Numbered from the stretch's first letter, positions 25,610 through 34,396 are shown. The stretch: DNA of 64,000 nucleotides from Spongiimicrobium salis (GCF_043678055.1 NZ_JBHEQA010000002.1:1178001-1242000); one strand, 5' to 3'. Program-made: numbers and translations. Notes: generated by a model not told the origin, from the sequence alone.

Positions 25610-25791
25610 TACTTCACGATTTTATGATCTCTTAGCATCTGGGCCGTATTGGGATGTTTTTTGACCTTGTCACCTTTTTTCATTTCACCGTGATCTTTCA
25701 AATAGATGACCTCTTCGGTATCCCAATAGCTGGTCAATTTCTTCTTTTCGGATTTGACCTCTTTCGTATTATTCTGTGCTGTATTTCCCAT
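25609..25791 (-). CDS. Small head-region protein, 60 residues
   Basis: A Lys-rich small protein with a compact end resembling a short SH3-like or FtsZ-type strand motif (WDTEEVIYLKDHGEMKKGDK). Lies 1 base after the capsid gene. Possibly a minor capsid or decoration protein; function not recognised. Confidence 0.55.
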   Translation of the reverse strand: MGNTAQNNTKEVKSEKKKLTSYWDTEEVIYLKDHGEMKKGDKVKKHPNTAQMLRDHKIVK

Positions 25792-25792
25792 T

Positions 25793-27088
25793 TTATACTG
25801 CCGTTAATGCGGTTATTACATCTGCAAAAGTTCCTTTTATGATACCACGTTTATCATTGGTGGTTGCATAAATATGATATCGTGATTCCCCTACCATAGT
25901 AATCTGGTTTCTAGTGAAATCATCGTTTTCCCATCCAAAACGCACGGTATACCCCCAAAGGTTTCTGATCTTTACATTTTTGAAGTCCCCAACAATAAAT
26001 TCTCCTACCGTAAGGCTTGGCTTGGCGACGATCCTTACACCATCGATAACATTACCATTGGCATCCGAAAAAGGTGGCATTACATAATTGCCATCAGCAT
26101 CTTTTGTCAATTTCTTCTTCAGATTGTCCAAAGTGTTGACAAAGACGATATTGGGAACATATACCCCTTCACTATCGTTTGCCATACCAGCGACCAATGC
26201 TGCAATGGCATCATAATATTGAGGATTATCTACCTTTACTGTACCCAAGATAGCAGCGTTGAAAGGTGTGGCCATTGCGTCCAATCCCTTAGCCCCTGCC
26301 AATAGATCTTGTTGCCTTGCAATGTCATGTTTACGCTTAAGTGTCGTGGTAATAGCCGATTGCAACCACTTGTAATCGAAAAGGGATTCATCGGTAGCCT
26401 TCATAACTCCCGCAACCTTGTTGGGCTGGGAATAACTGGTTACGTAATCCACATCGATAAGTGGCTTAAGAGATCCTTCCGCCACAATTGCTGCATCACC
26501 TTCCCCTGGTAATTCATCTACATAAGGAATGGAAGCTAGGTCGGTATCACCAACATCGAAGTATTGTTCCAAAAAGATTTCTTCACGCGGTACTTGACTT
26601 ACGGAACTTACGCTTTGTGATGCAAAAATATCCGCTGCTCCATTGGGGGTGATGTTTCCTGTCGTTGTTACTGCAGGTGCTTTGATCTCGATTTTGAAAG
26701 ATCCCGTTCCATTTACTGCATCCTTATGGAACTGCTTTAACTTTTCGTGATTTTCCTTAAGGGCTTCGCTTACCATACTTTTAAAGCTGGTATTCGCTGG
26801 GGCCACCTCTTTTTCGTTCAAAGATGTAATCTCGGAATTGAGATCTTCGATTTTTTCTTCAAGTGCTTTCAGGGCATCGGTCTTTACAAATTCCTTCATA
26901 GTGTCCTCTAGCTCTTTAATAGCTTTGGAAACGTCATCAGGACTTGCTTTATCCTCTACCATTTTTTTGATGGACTTGATCGCTTCTGAATTAAACTCAG
27001 CATGCAGTTCGCCCATTTCTGCGGGTGATTTTTTCGCGAAATCTTCTTCGGAAATACCCTTTTTCTTTAAAAATTCTTTAAAATCCAT
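25793..27088 (-). CDS. Major capsid protein, HK97 fold
   Basis: 431 residues. The N-terminal 100 residues form a charged coiled coil (delta/scaffold domain) typical of HK97-type capsid precursors, with a low-complexity junction near residue 105-130 where the prohead protease would cut. The remainder has features of the fold (SVSQVPREEIFLEQYF, VPNIVFVNTLDNLKKKL, the penultimate GVRIVAKPSLTVGEFIVGDF). It lies directly after the protease gene. Confidence 0.85.
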   Translation of the reverse strand: MDFKEFLKKKGISEEDFAKKSPAEMGELHAEFNSEAIKSIKKMVEDKASPDDVSKAIKELEDTMKEFVKTDALKALEEKIEDLNSEITSLNEKEVAPANTSFKSMVSEALKENHEKLKQFHKDAVNGTGSFKIEIKAPAVTTTGNITPNGAADIFASQSVSSVSQVPREEIFLEQYFDVGDTDLASIPYVDELPGEGDAAIVAEGSLKPLIDVDYVTSYSQPNKVAGVMKATDESLFDYKWLQSAITTTLKRKHDIARQQDLLAGAKGLDAMATPFNAAILGTVKVDNPQYYDAIAALVAGMANDSEGVYVPNIVFVNTLDNLKKKLTKDADGNYVMPPFSDANGNVIDGVRIVAKPSLTVGEFIVGDFKNVKIRNLWGYTVRFGWENDDFTRNQITMVGESRYHIYATTNDKRGIIKGTFADVITALTAV

Positions 27089-27090
27089 TT

Positions 27091-27900
27091 TTAACTTAGA
27101 TAAAATTTAACTTGTTTTTCTCGAAGTGCTCTCGCGGCTTCATTTGTCTGTGAAAGTGCTTTCGCGGCTTCCATACTATAAGTAGGAGTGATAGTGTTGC
27201 TCCCTAAAGGAACTGCACTACCCTCTATTACTCTTGCTTCTTTTATGGCCCAGAAGAATCCTTTATCTTCTGCGAAATCCCTATTTATGACCTCTTTTAT
27301 GTACTTTTCCCATGCTTCGTACTCTGCACCCCCATTTTCTTCGTCATTGATGCATAAGACCAATTTTACGTACCGCATCCCCACGCTGTGATTACGAACG
27401 TATTTATCACGGTATTGATCGAACATGTAAGGGTTACGGGATTTCTTTACCAAAGAATCGAACATCAAAGCTTCTGTATTCCCGGATACGTTGTAACCCA
27501 AATCCTTCCATGTATAATTTTTTGTATATGCCGTTAGGTCTTCCCCATCACTTATGATCTTGTCGAACATATTTGATTTGTGCTCCTGTACGTGCATGAT
27601 CATTCTATTCTCACTTAGGGATTTCTTCCATAATCCGGGAAGGTGTACATCGTAATGGCTGTCCATAATGTTGGTAGTGTTGATCACCGCCTTTACTAGT
27701 AGCTTATCGACGTTTGCATCAATAGGCGTACCGTCCATTTTAGTTGCTCCATATTTGGAAATAGTAGGAGTTTTGACAAACGCAAAACCATCTGCTTCTT
27801 TGATAATACTTTTCTTTTGGGCAATAAGCTTGTCCTTATTTGTCCTTAGAAAATCGAACTTTTCCCTTTTGGTATTGAATTCCGGTAACGCTAAGCTCAT
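27091..27900 (-). CDS. Prohead protease (S78-like)
   Basis: 269 residues. Candidate catalytic His in MIMHVQEH (around 98-104) and Ser in NHSVGMRYVK (around 170), plus the typical C-terminal strand EGSAVPLGSN. The family trims the capsid scaffold domain during maturation. Gene order portal, protease, capsid is that of HK97-type phages. Confidence 0.75.
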   Translation of the reverse strand: MSLALPEFNTKREKFDFLRTNKDKLIAQKKSIIKEADGFAFVKTPTISKYGATKMDGTPIDANVDKLLVKAVINTTNIMDSHYDVHLPGLWKKSLSENRMIMHVQEHKSNMFDKIISDGEDLTAYTKNYTWKDLGYNVSGNTEALMFDSLVKKSRNPYMFDQYRDKYVRNHSVGMRYVKLVLCINDEENGGAEYEAWEKYIKEVINRDFAEDKGFFWAIKEARVIEGSAVPLGSNTITPTYSMEAAKALSQTNEAARALREKQVKFYLS

Positions 27901-27977
27901 AACTGATCTTTTTTACATGATTGGGTGCAATCGGATTCACATGCTTCACACTTTTCTTTTAGTACCATTTCACCCAT
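27897..27977 (-). CDS. Tiny Cys-rich peptide overlapping the protease start
   Basis: 26 residues with four Cys in pattern CEACESDCTQSC, probably metal binding. It ends in a TGA that overlaps the protease ATG. A GTG further upstream (28019) would extend it to 42 residues with a basic N-terminus. Small size makes the call uncertain. Confidence 0.4.
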   Translation of the reverse strand: MGEMVLKEKCEACESDCTQSCKKDQL

Positions 27978-27993
27978 GGCTTTCTTTTTTTCT

Positions 27994-29226
27994 TTACACG
28001 ACCTTTTTAAGGCTTCCTTGTCCACTTTCCCCATTTGATACTAGATTTTCTATTTCTGCGAATTCTGCGGCACTCTCCAATGTGGCCCCAGCATCCGTCA
28101 ATATCTTTACAATGTCCGCTTGCTCTTTTCGTGATTGACGGGCCATTTTTTCCACTAAGCGCATGATGGGCAAATGTGAAAAGTCCAGACCTATCTTCTT
28201 TCCCTGTTCCATATATCCAAAATGATTGGTCCAGGTATTGCCCCAATCGTCTGCCTGTTGTTGAATGGTGTTTTGCAGCCAATCCAAAATGCCGTTCTCG
28301 CGATTTTCATAGGTACTTGCACCTTCGAGATACCAGTTAAGTGCGTCCCTGTTTATACCGAAGGTCATTGACACCCTTGTACAGTCTGCGGATATACCCT
28401 GATCATATTGGAGTTTTCTAAAATCTGGGGCTAAGGATTGGATATTGATCTTTGCGTTGGTGGCTATCATGTCCTTGCGCATAATCTTATTTTCCACTTC
28501 CTCTCGTTCCTGGTCGCCAAGGTTCTTTGATACGTTCATCTCCATACCCTCATTGCTCGCGATATGCTTATGAGCCCATTGGAGATTGATGTTTTTGGAT
28601 CTTTGGGCCAATTGGATATTCCTAAGTTCTTGCTCTATTCCTTTGATTCGGCTAGGTGATTTGAATACAGAATTGTTCTGCATTCCATTGGTGATATCAT
28701 AGAAAAAGACCAGATCCGATAACGGTATAGGATATTCTTTGCTTCCAACCTTGTATTCGATCTCTTGCAGTAAAAGCTTCTTGAAATCACTATTGGAAAT
28801 GATCATTTTATCCAACTTGTTGACATCCTTCCAATTGATACATGAAGGAATGAGATTGTTGAACGACTTTACATTATCAATATCGGAAGCTTCACCTTTA
28901 TTCCTAATTTTGATCACTCTTACCGCATTGGTGCCGAGCATCTTGAACCATTGGTGTTGGTATATGAAATCCTGTTGTGATTGAAAATAGTTGGGATTTG
29001 AAATCTTTTTTACGAATGGATCATCGGGCAACTCCTTGCCTTTTAGATCGGTAACGATTGGTCTTCCCCTACTGACCATCGAACTGGTCATATCGAATGC
29101 CGTAAGAAGGGCCATATTGGAAAGTGATAGCTTTAAATAATCCCCTTCCAAAAGACTTTCATTACCATCGAGCCAATAGGAGTATTGTCCGTCCTTGTTG
29201 CGGATTACCCTTATCGCCTTTCCCAA
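27994..29226 (-). CDS. Phage portal protein
   Basis: 410 residues. Order terminase, portal, protease, capsid, and features of HK97-type portals: an N-terminal strand region, a central SRIKGIEQELRNIQLAQRSKN helix (stem/clip region) and the C-terminal crown helix (about 330-385). The portal forms the dodecameric DNA channel at one capsid vertex and binds the terminase. Confidence 0.8.
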   Translation of the reverse strand: MGKAIRVIRNKDGQYSYWLDGNESLLEGDYLKLSLSNMALLTAFDMTSSMVSRGRPIVTDLKGKELPDDPFVKKISNPNYFQSQQDFIYQHQWFKMLGTNAVRVIKIRNKGEASDIDNVKSFNNLIPSCINWKDVNKLDKMIISNSDFKKLLLQEIEYKVGSKEYPIPLSDLVFFYDITNGMQNNSVFKSPSRIKGIEQELRNIQLAQRSKNINLQWAHKHIASNEGMEMNVSKNLGDQEREEVENKIMRKDMIATNAKINIQSLAPDFRKLQYDQGISADCTRVSMTFGINRDALNWYLEGASTYENRENGILDWLQNTIQQQADDWGNTWTNHFGYMEQGKKIGLDFSHLPIMRLVEKMARQSRKEQADIVKILTDAGATLESAAEFAEIENLVSNGESGQGSLKKVV

Positions 29227-29246
29227 TAATGTATTGCCAAACCAGC

Positions 29247-29414
29247 CTATTGCGATCCTTGGACGGTCGCCATTGAAGTTTTAGGGCTGTACAGTGACTT
29301 TACCACGAGTTTTGTTTTTTTTCCTGTCCTTATGATGTTGTAATGACCGCATTTGCAAAGGACATCTCCACTTTCGATATATCCCAAATGCCTGTTACAA
29401 TTCTTACAATTCAT
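29247..29414 (-). CDS. Com-like zinc-finger protein
   Basis: 55 residues. Starts MNCKNCNRHLGYIESGDVLC, followed by CGHYNII: CxxC...CxC zinc ribbon like that of phage Mu Com, which binds mom mRNA and allows its translation. Com-like proteins are often placed before portal genes. A minus-strand TATATTTG (29444-29437) about 23 bases upstream of the ATG could drive it and the late operon. The regulatory target here is unknown. Confidence 0.6.
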   Translation of the reverse strand: MNCKNCNRHLGYIESGDVLCKCGHYNIIRTGKKTKLVVKSLYSPKTSMATVQGSQ

Positions 29415-29487
29415 AAGTAAATCAAGTAATTACATTCAAATATACAATTATTTTTATTTGGTCTAATTAAAAATAGTAATTATTTTG

Positions 29488-29582
29488 TATGTTTGCACCG
29501 CGTGAACTCACACAAATATTAAAGTTAACGTTATGATTAATCGATGTTAAGACCGTCACCGGGTAACCGTTGGCGGTTTTTT
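29488..29582 (+). ncRNA. Candidate small RNA with own promoter and terminator
   Basis: On the plus strand TATGTTTG (29488-29495) is a perfect Bacteroidetes -7 box. About 57 bases after it begins a strong hairpin (29552-29577; 10 of 11 pairs, GTAA loop) followed by six T. The unit between, about 80 nt, has only a five-codon frame. It runs antisense to the operon mRNA in a gap between two late genes. No -33 TTTG at ideal spacing is seen. Confidence 0.5.
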
Positions 29583-29593
29583 AGTTTCGGACT

Positions 29594-29869
29594 TTATGAT
29601 TGGATATTGTTTATTTGTGGTTGGTGGGCATCGAACCATGTGTATTTGATTCCCTGTAAAATTGCCAACAGGTCCGTGTCGCCCTTAGTCGTGTCCGATC
29701 CATAGATTTGGCCCATTAATGAATAACCGTTATTTTCCGATTTCACTACTCTGCAATGGCCCTGCCCTTTAAAAATCCTGGTTATGTCTTCTTCTGCAGC
29801 CAATAGATTTTCGTATTTCTCGGTATCCTCTTTGGATACTATCTCGGTAAAAAAATTATATAGTACCAT
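29594..29869 (-). CDS. Hypothetical protein, 91 residues
   Basis: Alpha/beta small protein with no recognised motif, ahead of the Com-like gene. Separated from the next gene downstream by a non-coding stretch that holds the candidate small RNA. Member of the leftward operon between terminase and portal. Confidence 0.5.
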   Translation of the reverse strand: MVLYNFFTEIVSKEDTEKYENLLAAEEDITRIFKGQGHCRVVKSENNGYSLMGQIYGSDTTKGDTDLLAILQGIKYTWFDAHQPQINNIQS

Positions 29870-29911
29870 TATTCTTTGTTTGTTTAAAATTAGCGGTTTG
29901 CTTGTTTTCCT

Positions 29912-30109
29912 TCATTTCTTCCGCTTACTACTTATGGCTTCTGTTCTCGTTATAACAAAAACGTCTTTTTTGGAATACTGTAAGCGACCCTTACGGCTAA
30001 ACTGGTATGAAAGGGTGTCATAGTTCAATCCTGTATTATCGGACAAGGCTTTTATACTAGAAAATAATTTGTATTCCTCAGTTTCTTTGTTGTGATAAAT
30101 GTATGCCAT
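29912..30109 (-). CDS. Small putative DNA-binding protein
   Basis: 65 residues. The segment FSSIKALSDNTGLNYDTLSY, followed by FSRKGR, resembles the helix-turn-helix of NUMOD-type or small phage regulators. A strongly basic C-terminus (SSKRKK) follows. Overlaps the upstream gene by 32 bases. Confidence 0.5.
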   Translation of the reverse strand: MAYIYHNKETEEYKLFSSIKALSDNTGLNYDTLSYQFSRKGRLQYSKKDVFVITRTEAISSKRKK

Positions 30110-30302
30110 TTCTATAAATTAAAATTGCGTTAATGTATTTAAAATAATCATCTGCTATACATTCAAAATAACATTCTTTAAGTATATCCCTATGTATTTT
30201 TATTTGATTTATAACATAATCTAAAGCCATTTTAATAACGCTTTTGCTTCCTGTATATTCGCCAGTTAATAATTTGCAATATGTTTCTTCGTATCTTACC
30301 AT
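30078..30302 (-). CDS. Hypothetical small protein
   Basis: 74 residues from MVRYEETYCKLL (a start at 30311 adds three residues). Helical, with several Tyr and Cys, no motif. Part of an AT-rich cluster of small genes between terminase and portal. Confidence 0.45.
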   Translation of the reverse strand: MVRYEETYCKLLTGEYTGSKSVIKMALDYVINQIKIHRDILKECYFECIADDYFKYINAILIYRNGIHLSQQRN

Positions 30303-30325
30303 ACCTTTCAATTATATACTTATCC

Positions 30326-30523
30326 CTAAAATTGTGATAAGTATTGTTCTGATTCGTCTATCATTCCCAAATCAATTGCTATATCTGTCATTATTAATCT
30401 AGCATTAGCATTACCGAATTTATTAGCTATTTGAGTCGCTACTTCATTTGCAGAAGCTCCTGTTTTAATCATTTCTATTGCTGTTTCCTTTACTGTTTCG
30501 ATAATTATTTCTAAAGTCGTCAT
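30326..30523 (-). CDS. Hypothetical small helical protein
   Basis: 65 residues, all helix (IIIETVKETAIEMIKTGASA), no Cys, no motif. Same strand and spacing as its neighbours. About 90 bases of AT-rich DNA separate it from the terminase gene. Confidence 0.45.
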   Translation of the reverse strand: MTTLEIIIETVKETAIEMIKTGASANEVATQIANKFGNANARLIMTDIAIDLGMIDESEQYLSQF

Positions 30524-30614
30524 ACTTTCTATTTATTTGTTTTACACTACAAATATAAAACATATATATGTAATATCCTAATACTTTTACATATATAATT
30601 AATTATATCAGTAA

Positions 30615-32228
30615 CTATATAGTTATCGCCAATTTAATAGCAAGATAACTGACGCAATACCTGATAGCATCTAGCAAGTGATCGTTCTTCTTAATAGGTT
30701 TGTCCAATATTCCTAATCTATCACTATCCCAGCTATATTCATCATATTCACCTTCTAAACTAGAAGAAGTACCTGTGTAACATACATTCGCCCGTTGTAT
30801 CAATGAAATTCCACTGAATACGCTTCCGGCATTTTTAAAGGCTGGCATTGCATTGTATCCGGCCTTTCGAAGTTCCAATATCTTTTCGGGGTTGGCACTA
30901 TCGCAGATCATTTGTGCCGACTTATCTACTCCTATCCTTTCAAGTTCATGGATAAGCCCATTTTCCATTTCTCTTTCGGGCTTATAAAGAAGCTCGTGGA
31001 AATAGAAAGTGCCGTCATTGTATTTTATACCCGCTATGGCCGTAGGGTTTGCCTGTCCGAAATCTAGGCCATAGAACTCGTCATACGGAAGCGCCAAGTA
31101 TTCTGAAACAGAAATCTTCTTCCATTTCGAATATATCTTATTTGGCTTCTCGGATTTGATACCAAGGCCGTACACCTCCCACATATAAGCGTTGGCCGTT
31201 GGTTTGGACCCGTTGATACTTCTTTCATTTTCCTTGCATCGATGGATCTCGTTTATTTCGGATTTCGAGAAAAGAAACTTGTTTTCTTTCAGATCGTAAC
31301 CGTACAGGTCTTGTAGGCTTATCTTTCCATCTACTACTACCTGTGCATAGGAAACGGGTTGATAGCTAAGTATCTTCCTTTTCTGCTCTCTTGGACAGAA
31401 GGGGTTATCCCTAAATGTAGAATAGATATTCTTACATCGCCAATTCTTGCTAATGGTATCGCTCCAATGCTTTGTCTTTGGGTTTAGGTCAAAAATCAGG
31501 AAATCGCTTGTACGCTGGTCTATCTGATCAAATGTTTCTTGACTTATGTTGTAGGGTTCATTGAGCCATGCAAGATCTTGGGTAAGCCCATGTACCGTTT
31601 CGTCATCGTCTCCCCCATGTATCTCGAATGTCGTTTCGTCTCCCGCATCATAATCACCATAGACATAGTAGGATTCCGATTTATTGAATTGCTTCCTTAT
31701 AAATCTTCCCGTAGTCTTAAGACGTTTAAGGAAGTCCTTTAGCACTGTATCTTTACAGCTCTTTTTGGTGTCCCTCCAAGCGGTAGCCCTTTTGTTACTG
31801 TTCACTTTGCAATACCAATCTATGATATCGATAATGCTGTAGGTTTTTGAACTCCTGGAACTTCCGGTATTGTTTATATACTTATAGCGGTTCTGGATAT
31901 GATCGGATAGAACTCGTTTAGCTTCGTTTACATAGGTTTTCTTTAGTTCTTCATGTTCTTGGTCATGAAAGCAGATATAGCCCGTTATTTCTTCGGAATG
32001 GTGGATTTTCTTGGGTTCATAATCAAAAACCTTTTTTTCAAATTCATAATCATCGACATAATCAAAGTTTTCGTCTATATCGGAATATGCATAAACCTTG
32101 CAATTGTAGTGCTCGTCCGACTCTCCTTCTAAGGATACAAAGAGCATTCTCCGGTTAATGGCTTGGAAGTTCTTTTGCCATACTACCGTTACATCCAATT
32201 GCCTACCCATCTTTGGAATTGCTGACAA
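30615..32228 (-). CDS. Terminase large subunit
   Basis: 537 residues. The ATPase Walker A is GSSRSSKT (122-129), the PBSX/T4-type variant, with DLAWLNEP as the likely Walker B/coupling region. The C-terminal nuclease domain shows YGLDFGQANPTAI, CDSANPE and DHLLDAIRY, the three acidic clusters of the RNase H-like nuclease. About 110 residues without a known domain precede the ATPase, so the start may be further in, although this start overlaps the small-subunit gene by 26 bases. The motor packages DNA into proheads. Confidence 0.88.
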   Translation of the reverse strand: MSAIPKMGRQLDVTVVWQKNFQAINRRMLFVSLEGESDEHYNCKVYAYSDIDENFDYVDDYEFEKKVFDYEPKKIHHSEEITGYICFHDQEHEELKKTYVNEAKRVLSDHIQNRYKYINNTGSSRSSKTYSIIDIIDWYCKVNSNKRATAWRDTKKSCKDTVLKDFLKRLKTTGRFIRKQFNKSESYYVYGDYDAGDETTFEIHGGDDDETVHGLTQDLAWLNEPYNISQETFDQIDQRTSDFLIFDLNPKTKHWSDTISKNWRCKNIYSTFRDNPFCPREQKRKILSYQPVSYAQVVVDGKISLQDLYGYDLKENKFLFSKSEINEIHRCKENERSINGSKPTANAYMWEVYGLGIKSEKPNKIYSKWKKISVSEYLALPYDEFYGLDFGQANPTAIAGIKYNDGTFYFHELLYKPEREMENGLIHELERIGVDKSAQMICDSANPEKILELRKAGYNAMPAFKNAGSVFSGISLIQRANVCYTGTSSSLEGEYDEYSWDSDRLGILDKPIKKNDHLLDAIRYCVSYLAIKLAITI

Positions 32229-32640
32229 CGTTGTACGTGAAGTCGTTGTTTATTTTTTCCCCGTCTGTGGTAACGTCTATCTTATCACCGTACTTTTTAG
32301 GCTGCATCTTGGAAAGCGCCCATTTTCTTGTGTCGACCCTAAGTCTTGATCTCTGTATCGCTTCATGGTCTGTTACTTCCGTACCATCTTTCAGTATTTT
32401 TTTATCTGCAGAAGAATCGTCCGCTATTTCGAAAATTTCTTCAAAATGAAACTCTGCCCTTTCTTCACACGCACGCGCGTATTGTTCTACCTTTTTTTCA
32501 TCATTTTCTAACCATGAATAGAAAGTCCTTCTTGAAGGTGTATCATGAAGTCCTAAAGCGGAACGTAAAGAGTTTCCTTCTGATATGTGCTCACATATTC
32601 TTTGAAATGCTTCTGCCTTATTTTCTTCGTTCCAATCCAA
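32203..32640 (-). CDS. Terminase small subunit
   Basis: 145 residues. N-terminal helix-turn-helix (about 15-50, with RSALGLHDTPSRRTFYSWL), then a helical oligomerisation part (RVDTRKWALSKMQPKKYGDK, a motif I know from Sf6/gp1-type small terminases). Directly before the large subunit. Recognises packaging sites. Confidence 0.8.
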   Translation of the reverse strand: MDWNEENKAEAFQRICEHISEGNSLRSALGLHDTPSRRTFYSWLENDEKKVEQYARACEERAEFHFEEIFEIADDSSADKKILKDGTEVTDHEAIQRSRLRVDTRKWALSKMQPKKYGDKIDVTTDGEKINNDFTYNVVSNSKDG

Positions 32641-32659
32641 TTTTATTACTGTTTTTGTT

Positions 32660-32806
32660 CTAATCCAATTTTACTATATGGAGTTTTTTAATATCCTCTG
32701 GGTTGTCGATTAACTCATTGATATCGTAACCGTAAATTATTATGGAAGCGTTATCGTTAGGTCTTCCCTTTTTAATGGATTCTATTGCATTTTGTATGAC
32801 GTCCAT
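32660..32806 (-). CDS. Hypothetical protein, 48 residues
   Basis: A small acidic protein (MDVIQNAIESIKKGRPNDNA at the start). Its start is adjacent to the stop of the upstream gene and its end is 19 bases before the small terminase. Tight placement is the only support. Confidence 0.45.
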   Translation of the reverse strand: MDVIQNAIESIKKGRPNDNASIIIYGYDINELIDNPEDIKKLHIVKLD

Positions 32807-33070
32807 TTATAGTATTGTAATAGTTCCCGTCCTTTCCGAACTAGTTGCTTGGGCTTCCGGGTTCATCTTCCATTTTGGGCAGAACCTTTTTTGTATTCCT
32901 TCCCAATACTTTTTCCCAAATAGAGATTTATCGAAGAAAAAAGCGGTATCAAGGTACTTTGGTTTTATTGAAGGCGATATCCTCTTTTCTTTCTTCTGTC
33001 TAATATGTTCTTCCATTGCTAACTTTTTAATCTCTTCTGGAAGCTTTTCTATTAGAATTTGTTTGCCCAT
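32807..33070 (-). CDS. Hypothetical basic protein, 87 residues
   Basis: Lys/Arg-rich, with a single Cys and several aromatic residues (KYLDTAFFFDKSLFGKKYWE). No domain recognised. First gene of the terminase group; about 150 bases with a candidate RNA unit lie upstream. Confidence 0.5.
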   Translation of the reverse strand: MGKQILIEKLPEEIKKLAMEEHIRQKKEKRISPSIKPKYLDTAFFFDKSLFGKKYWEGIQKRFCPKWKMNPEAQATSSERTGTITIL

Positions 33071-33101
33071 AGTGTAAATATACTTAAAATATGTAGGTTA
33101 T

Positions 33102-33204
33102 TTTGATAATTTAAGTTTTAATTTGTTATATTTGGCTTTGAATTGTATTCGAAATATGTTTGTTTGGTTTTAAAGCTCTGGGTGGTTCCGGGGCTTTTTT
33201 TTGT
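33102..33204 (+). ncRNA. Second candidate small RNA (promoter plus terminator unit)
   Basis: Plus-strand -33 TTTG (33102-33105) and -7 TATATTTG (33127-33134) at 21-base spacing form a near-ideal Bacteroidetes promoter; a second TATGTTTG box lies at 33155-33162. A 10-bp hairpin (33172-33197, 6-base loop, two G-U pairs) followed by a run of T ends the unit. The RNA would be about 40-65 nt and points against the leftward operon. Confidence 0.5.
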
Positions 33205-33220
33205 GGGGAATGAATTATTA

Positions 33221-33385
33221 TTAAAAAACATCTGAAGATTTAAATATTTCTAAATGGTTTTTCATTATTTTTTGCTGATTCTGGGTTATTTTTACTTGGT
33301 TATCAATTTGGGTTTCATTCATTAAGAATAGAACAAGAATTGCCAAGAGAATTAAAATGCATATTATCAATATCCCTGTTATCAT
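33221..33385 (-). CDS. Small single-pass membrane protein
   Basis: 54 residues. Residues 2-21 are a very hydrophobic helix (MITGILIICILILLAILVLF), followed by a polar tail with Gln/Asn/Lys. One base separates it from the upstream gene's stop. Function unknown. Confidence 0.5.
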   Translation of the reverse strand: MITGILIICILILLAILVLFLMNETQIDNQVKITQNQQKIMKNHLEIFKSSDVF

Positions 33386-33386
33386 T

Positions 33387-33893
33387 TCACTTTAGTTTTT
33401 CTATTGCGTATTCGGTTAGTTCTAAACGTAATACTCTGTTTACTAGGTCTTCTATGGTTTTTATTTTTAAATTTCTTGGTAATCCATTTACAAACACAAT
33501 AGACCACATATCACTAATATTTTTAACGTTATTGTGAACTCTTATACCGTTATAGAAATCTATCCCTTTTTTATCTTTTTGTATCTCCACGCCCTTAAAC
33601 AACACTTTTGATTTTGCTTCCTGGTATTCATTGAAATAGTTTGCGTAGCTGTTATAGTCTGTTTCTAAATCCCCTGTATTAAAATTGTCCTCTCTCGGTT
33701 CTTCCATCGGTTTCCCTTCTTCATCACAAGGGATGAACATTCCCAAGGTTAATTCTTGTTGGAGGAAATCATTGTATCTAACAATAGATCTTAATATTTT
33801 CCTTTCATGTATAATTAATGATGATTCGCTCAGTAATGATACATCAGAAATTAGCAGGTTGTTTATGTACTGTGATAGTGGTATTAGTTTCAT
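33387..33893 (-). CDS. Hypothetical phage protein
   Basis: 168 residues from MKLIPLSQYINNLL, a better start than one 12 codons upstream inside the previous gene's end. Helical N-terminus, then a mixed region. No motif recognised. Lies in the AT-rich group between methyltransferase and terminase. Confidence 0.55.
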   Translation of the reverse strand: MKLIPLSQYINNLLISDVSLLSESSLIIHERKILRSIVRYNDFLQQELTLGMFIPCDEEGKPMEEPREDNFNTGDLETDYNSYANYFNEYQEAKSKVLFKGVEIQKDKKGIDFYNGIRVHNNVKNISDMWSIVFVNGLPRNLKIKTIEDLVNRVLRLELTEYAIEKLK

Positions 33894-33894
33894 T

Positions 33895-34185
33895 TTATAG
33901 GTTTTTGTGTAGATTTTTAAGAAAATCAAAGGCCTTATGAAGCGATTTCAATGCTTCTTTTTCTTCTGAAATTTCGTTTTCAAAATTTCGTGCATTTCTA
34001 AATATCACCGACCAACACCCGTTATCATATCTGTAATATAAATACATCATTCCAAATCCAAAACTTTTATACTTTATATTTTTAAGTATATTTAAACAGT
34101 CTTCTATGTTATCCGGGTATACTTCTGGAATGATTTCTTTGAAGCCTTTGTATTCTTGTTCCTTGGTTAGTTTCCAGTTTTTCAT
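33895..34185 (-). CDS. Hypothetical protein, 96 residues
   Basis: Small protein with aromatic core (YYRYDNGCWSVIFRNA) and a helical C-terminus. One base separates it from the next gene, and one from the previous. No family recognised. Confidence 0.5.
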   Translation of the reverse strand: MKNWKLTKEQEYKGFKEIIPEVYPDNIEDCLNILKNIKYKSFGFGMMYLYYRYDNGCWSVIFRNARNFENEISEEKEALKSLHKAFDFLKNLHKNL

Positions 34186-34186
34186 G

Positions 34187-34396
34187 TTATTTAATTTGCT
34201 TCATAATTTTGTTCACTCCTTTATAAATCCATATAAAACCAACAATTGAAATGATTAAGGCAAGTATGGAATCTTTAGTAATTGTATCAATCTCAATCCT
34301 TTCATTAAATACTAGAATCAAAATCCAACCGATCAAAGCCTGTATCAATGCAGTTACGTATCTAAGCACTCTTTTTGTTTCCTTCTTTCTTCCCAT
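34187..34396 (-). CDS. Small two-helix membrane protein
   Basis: 69 residues with hydrophobic helices at about 12-30 and 43-60, basic at both ends. Overlaps the upstream gene by 35 bases. Unknown role. Confidence 0.5.
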   Translation of the reverse strand: MGRKKETKRVLRYVTALIQALIGWILILVFNERIEIDTITKDSILALIISIVGFIWIYKGVNKIMKQIK

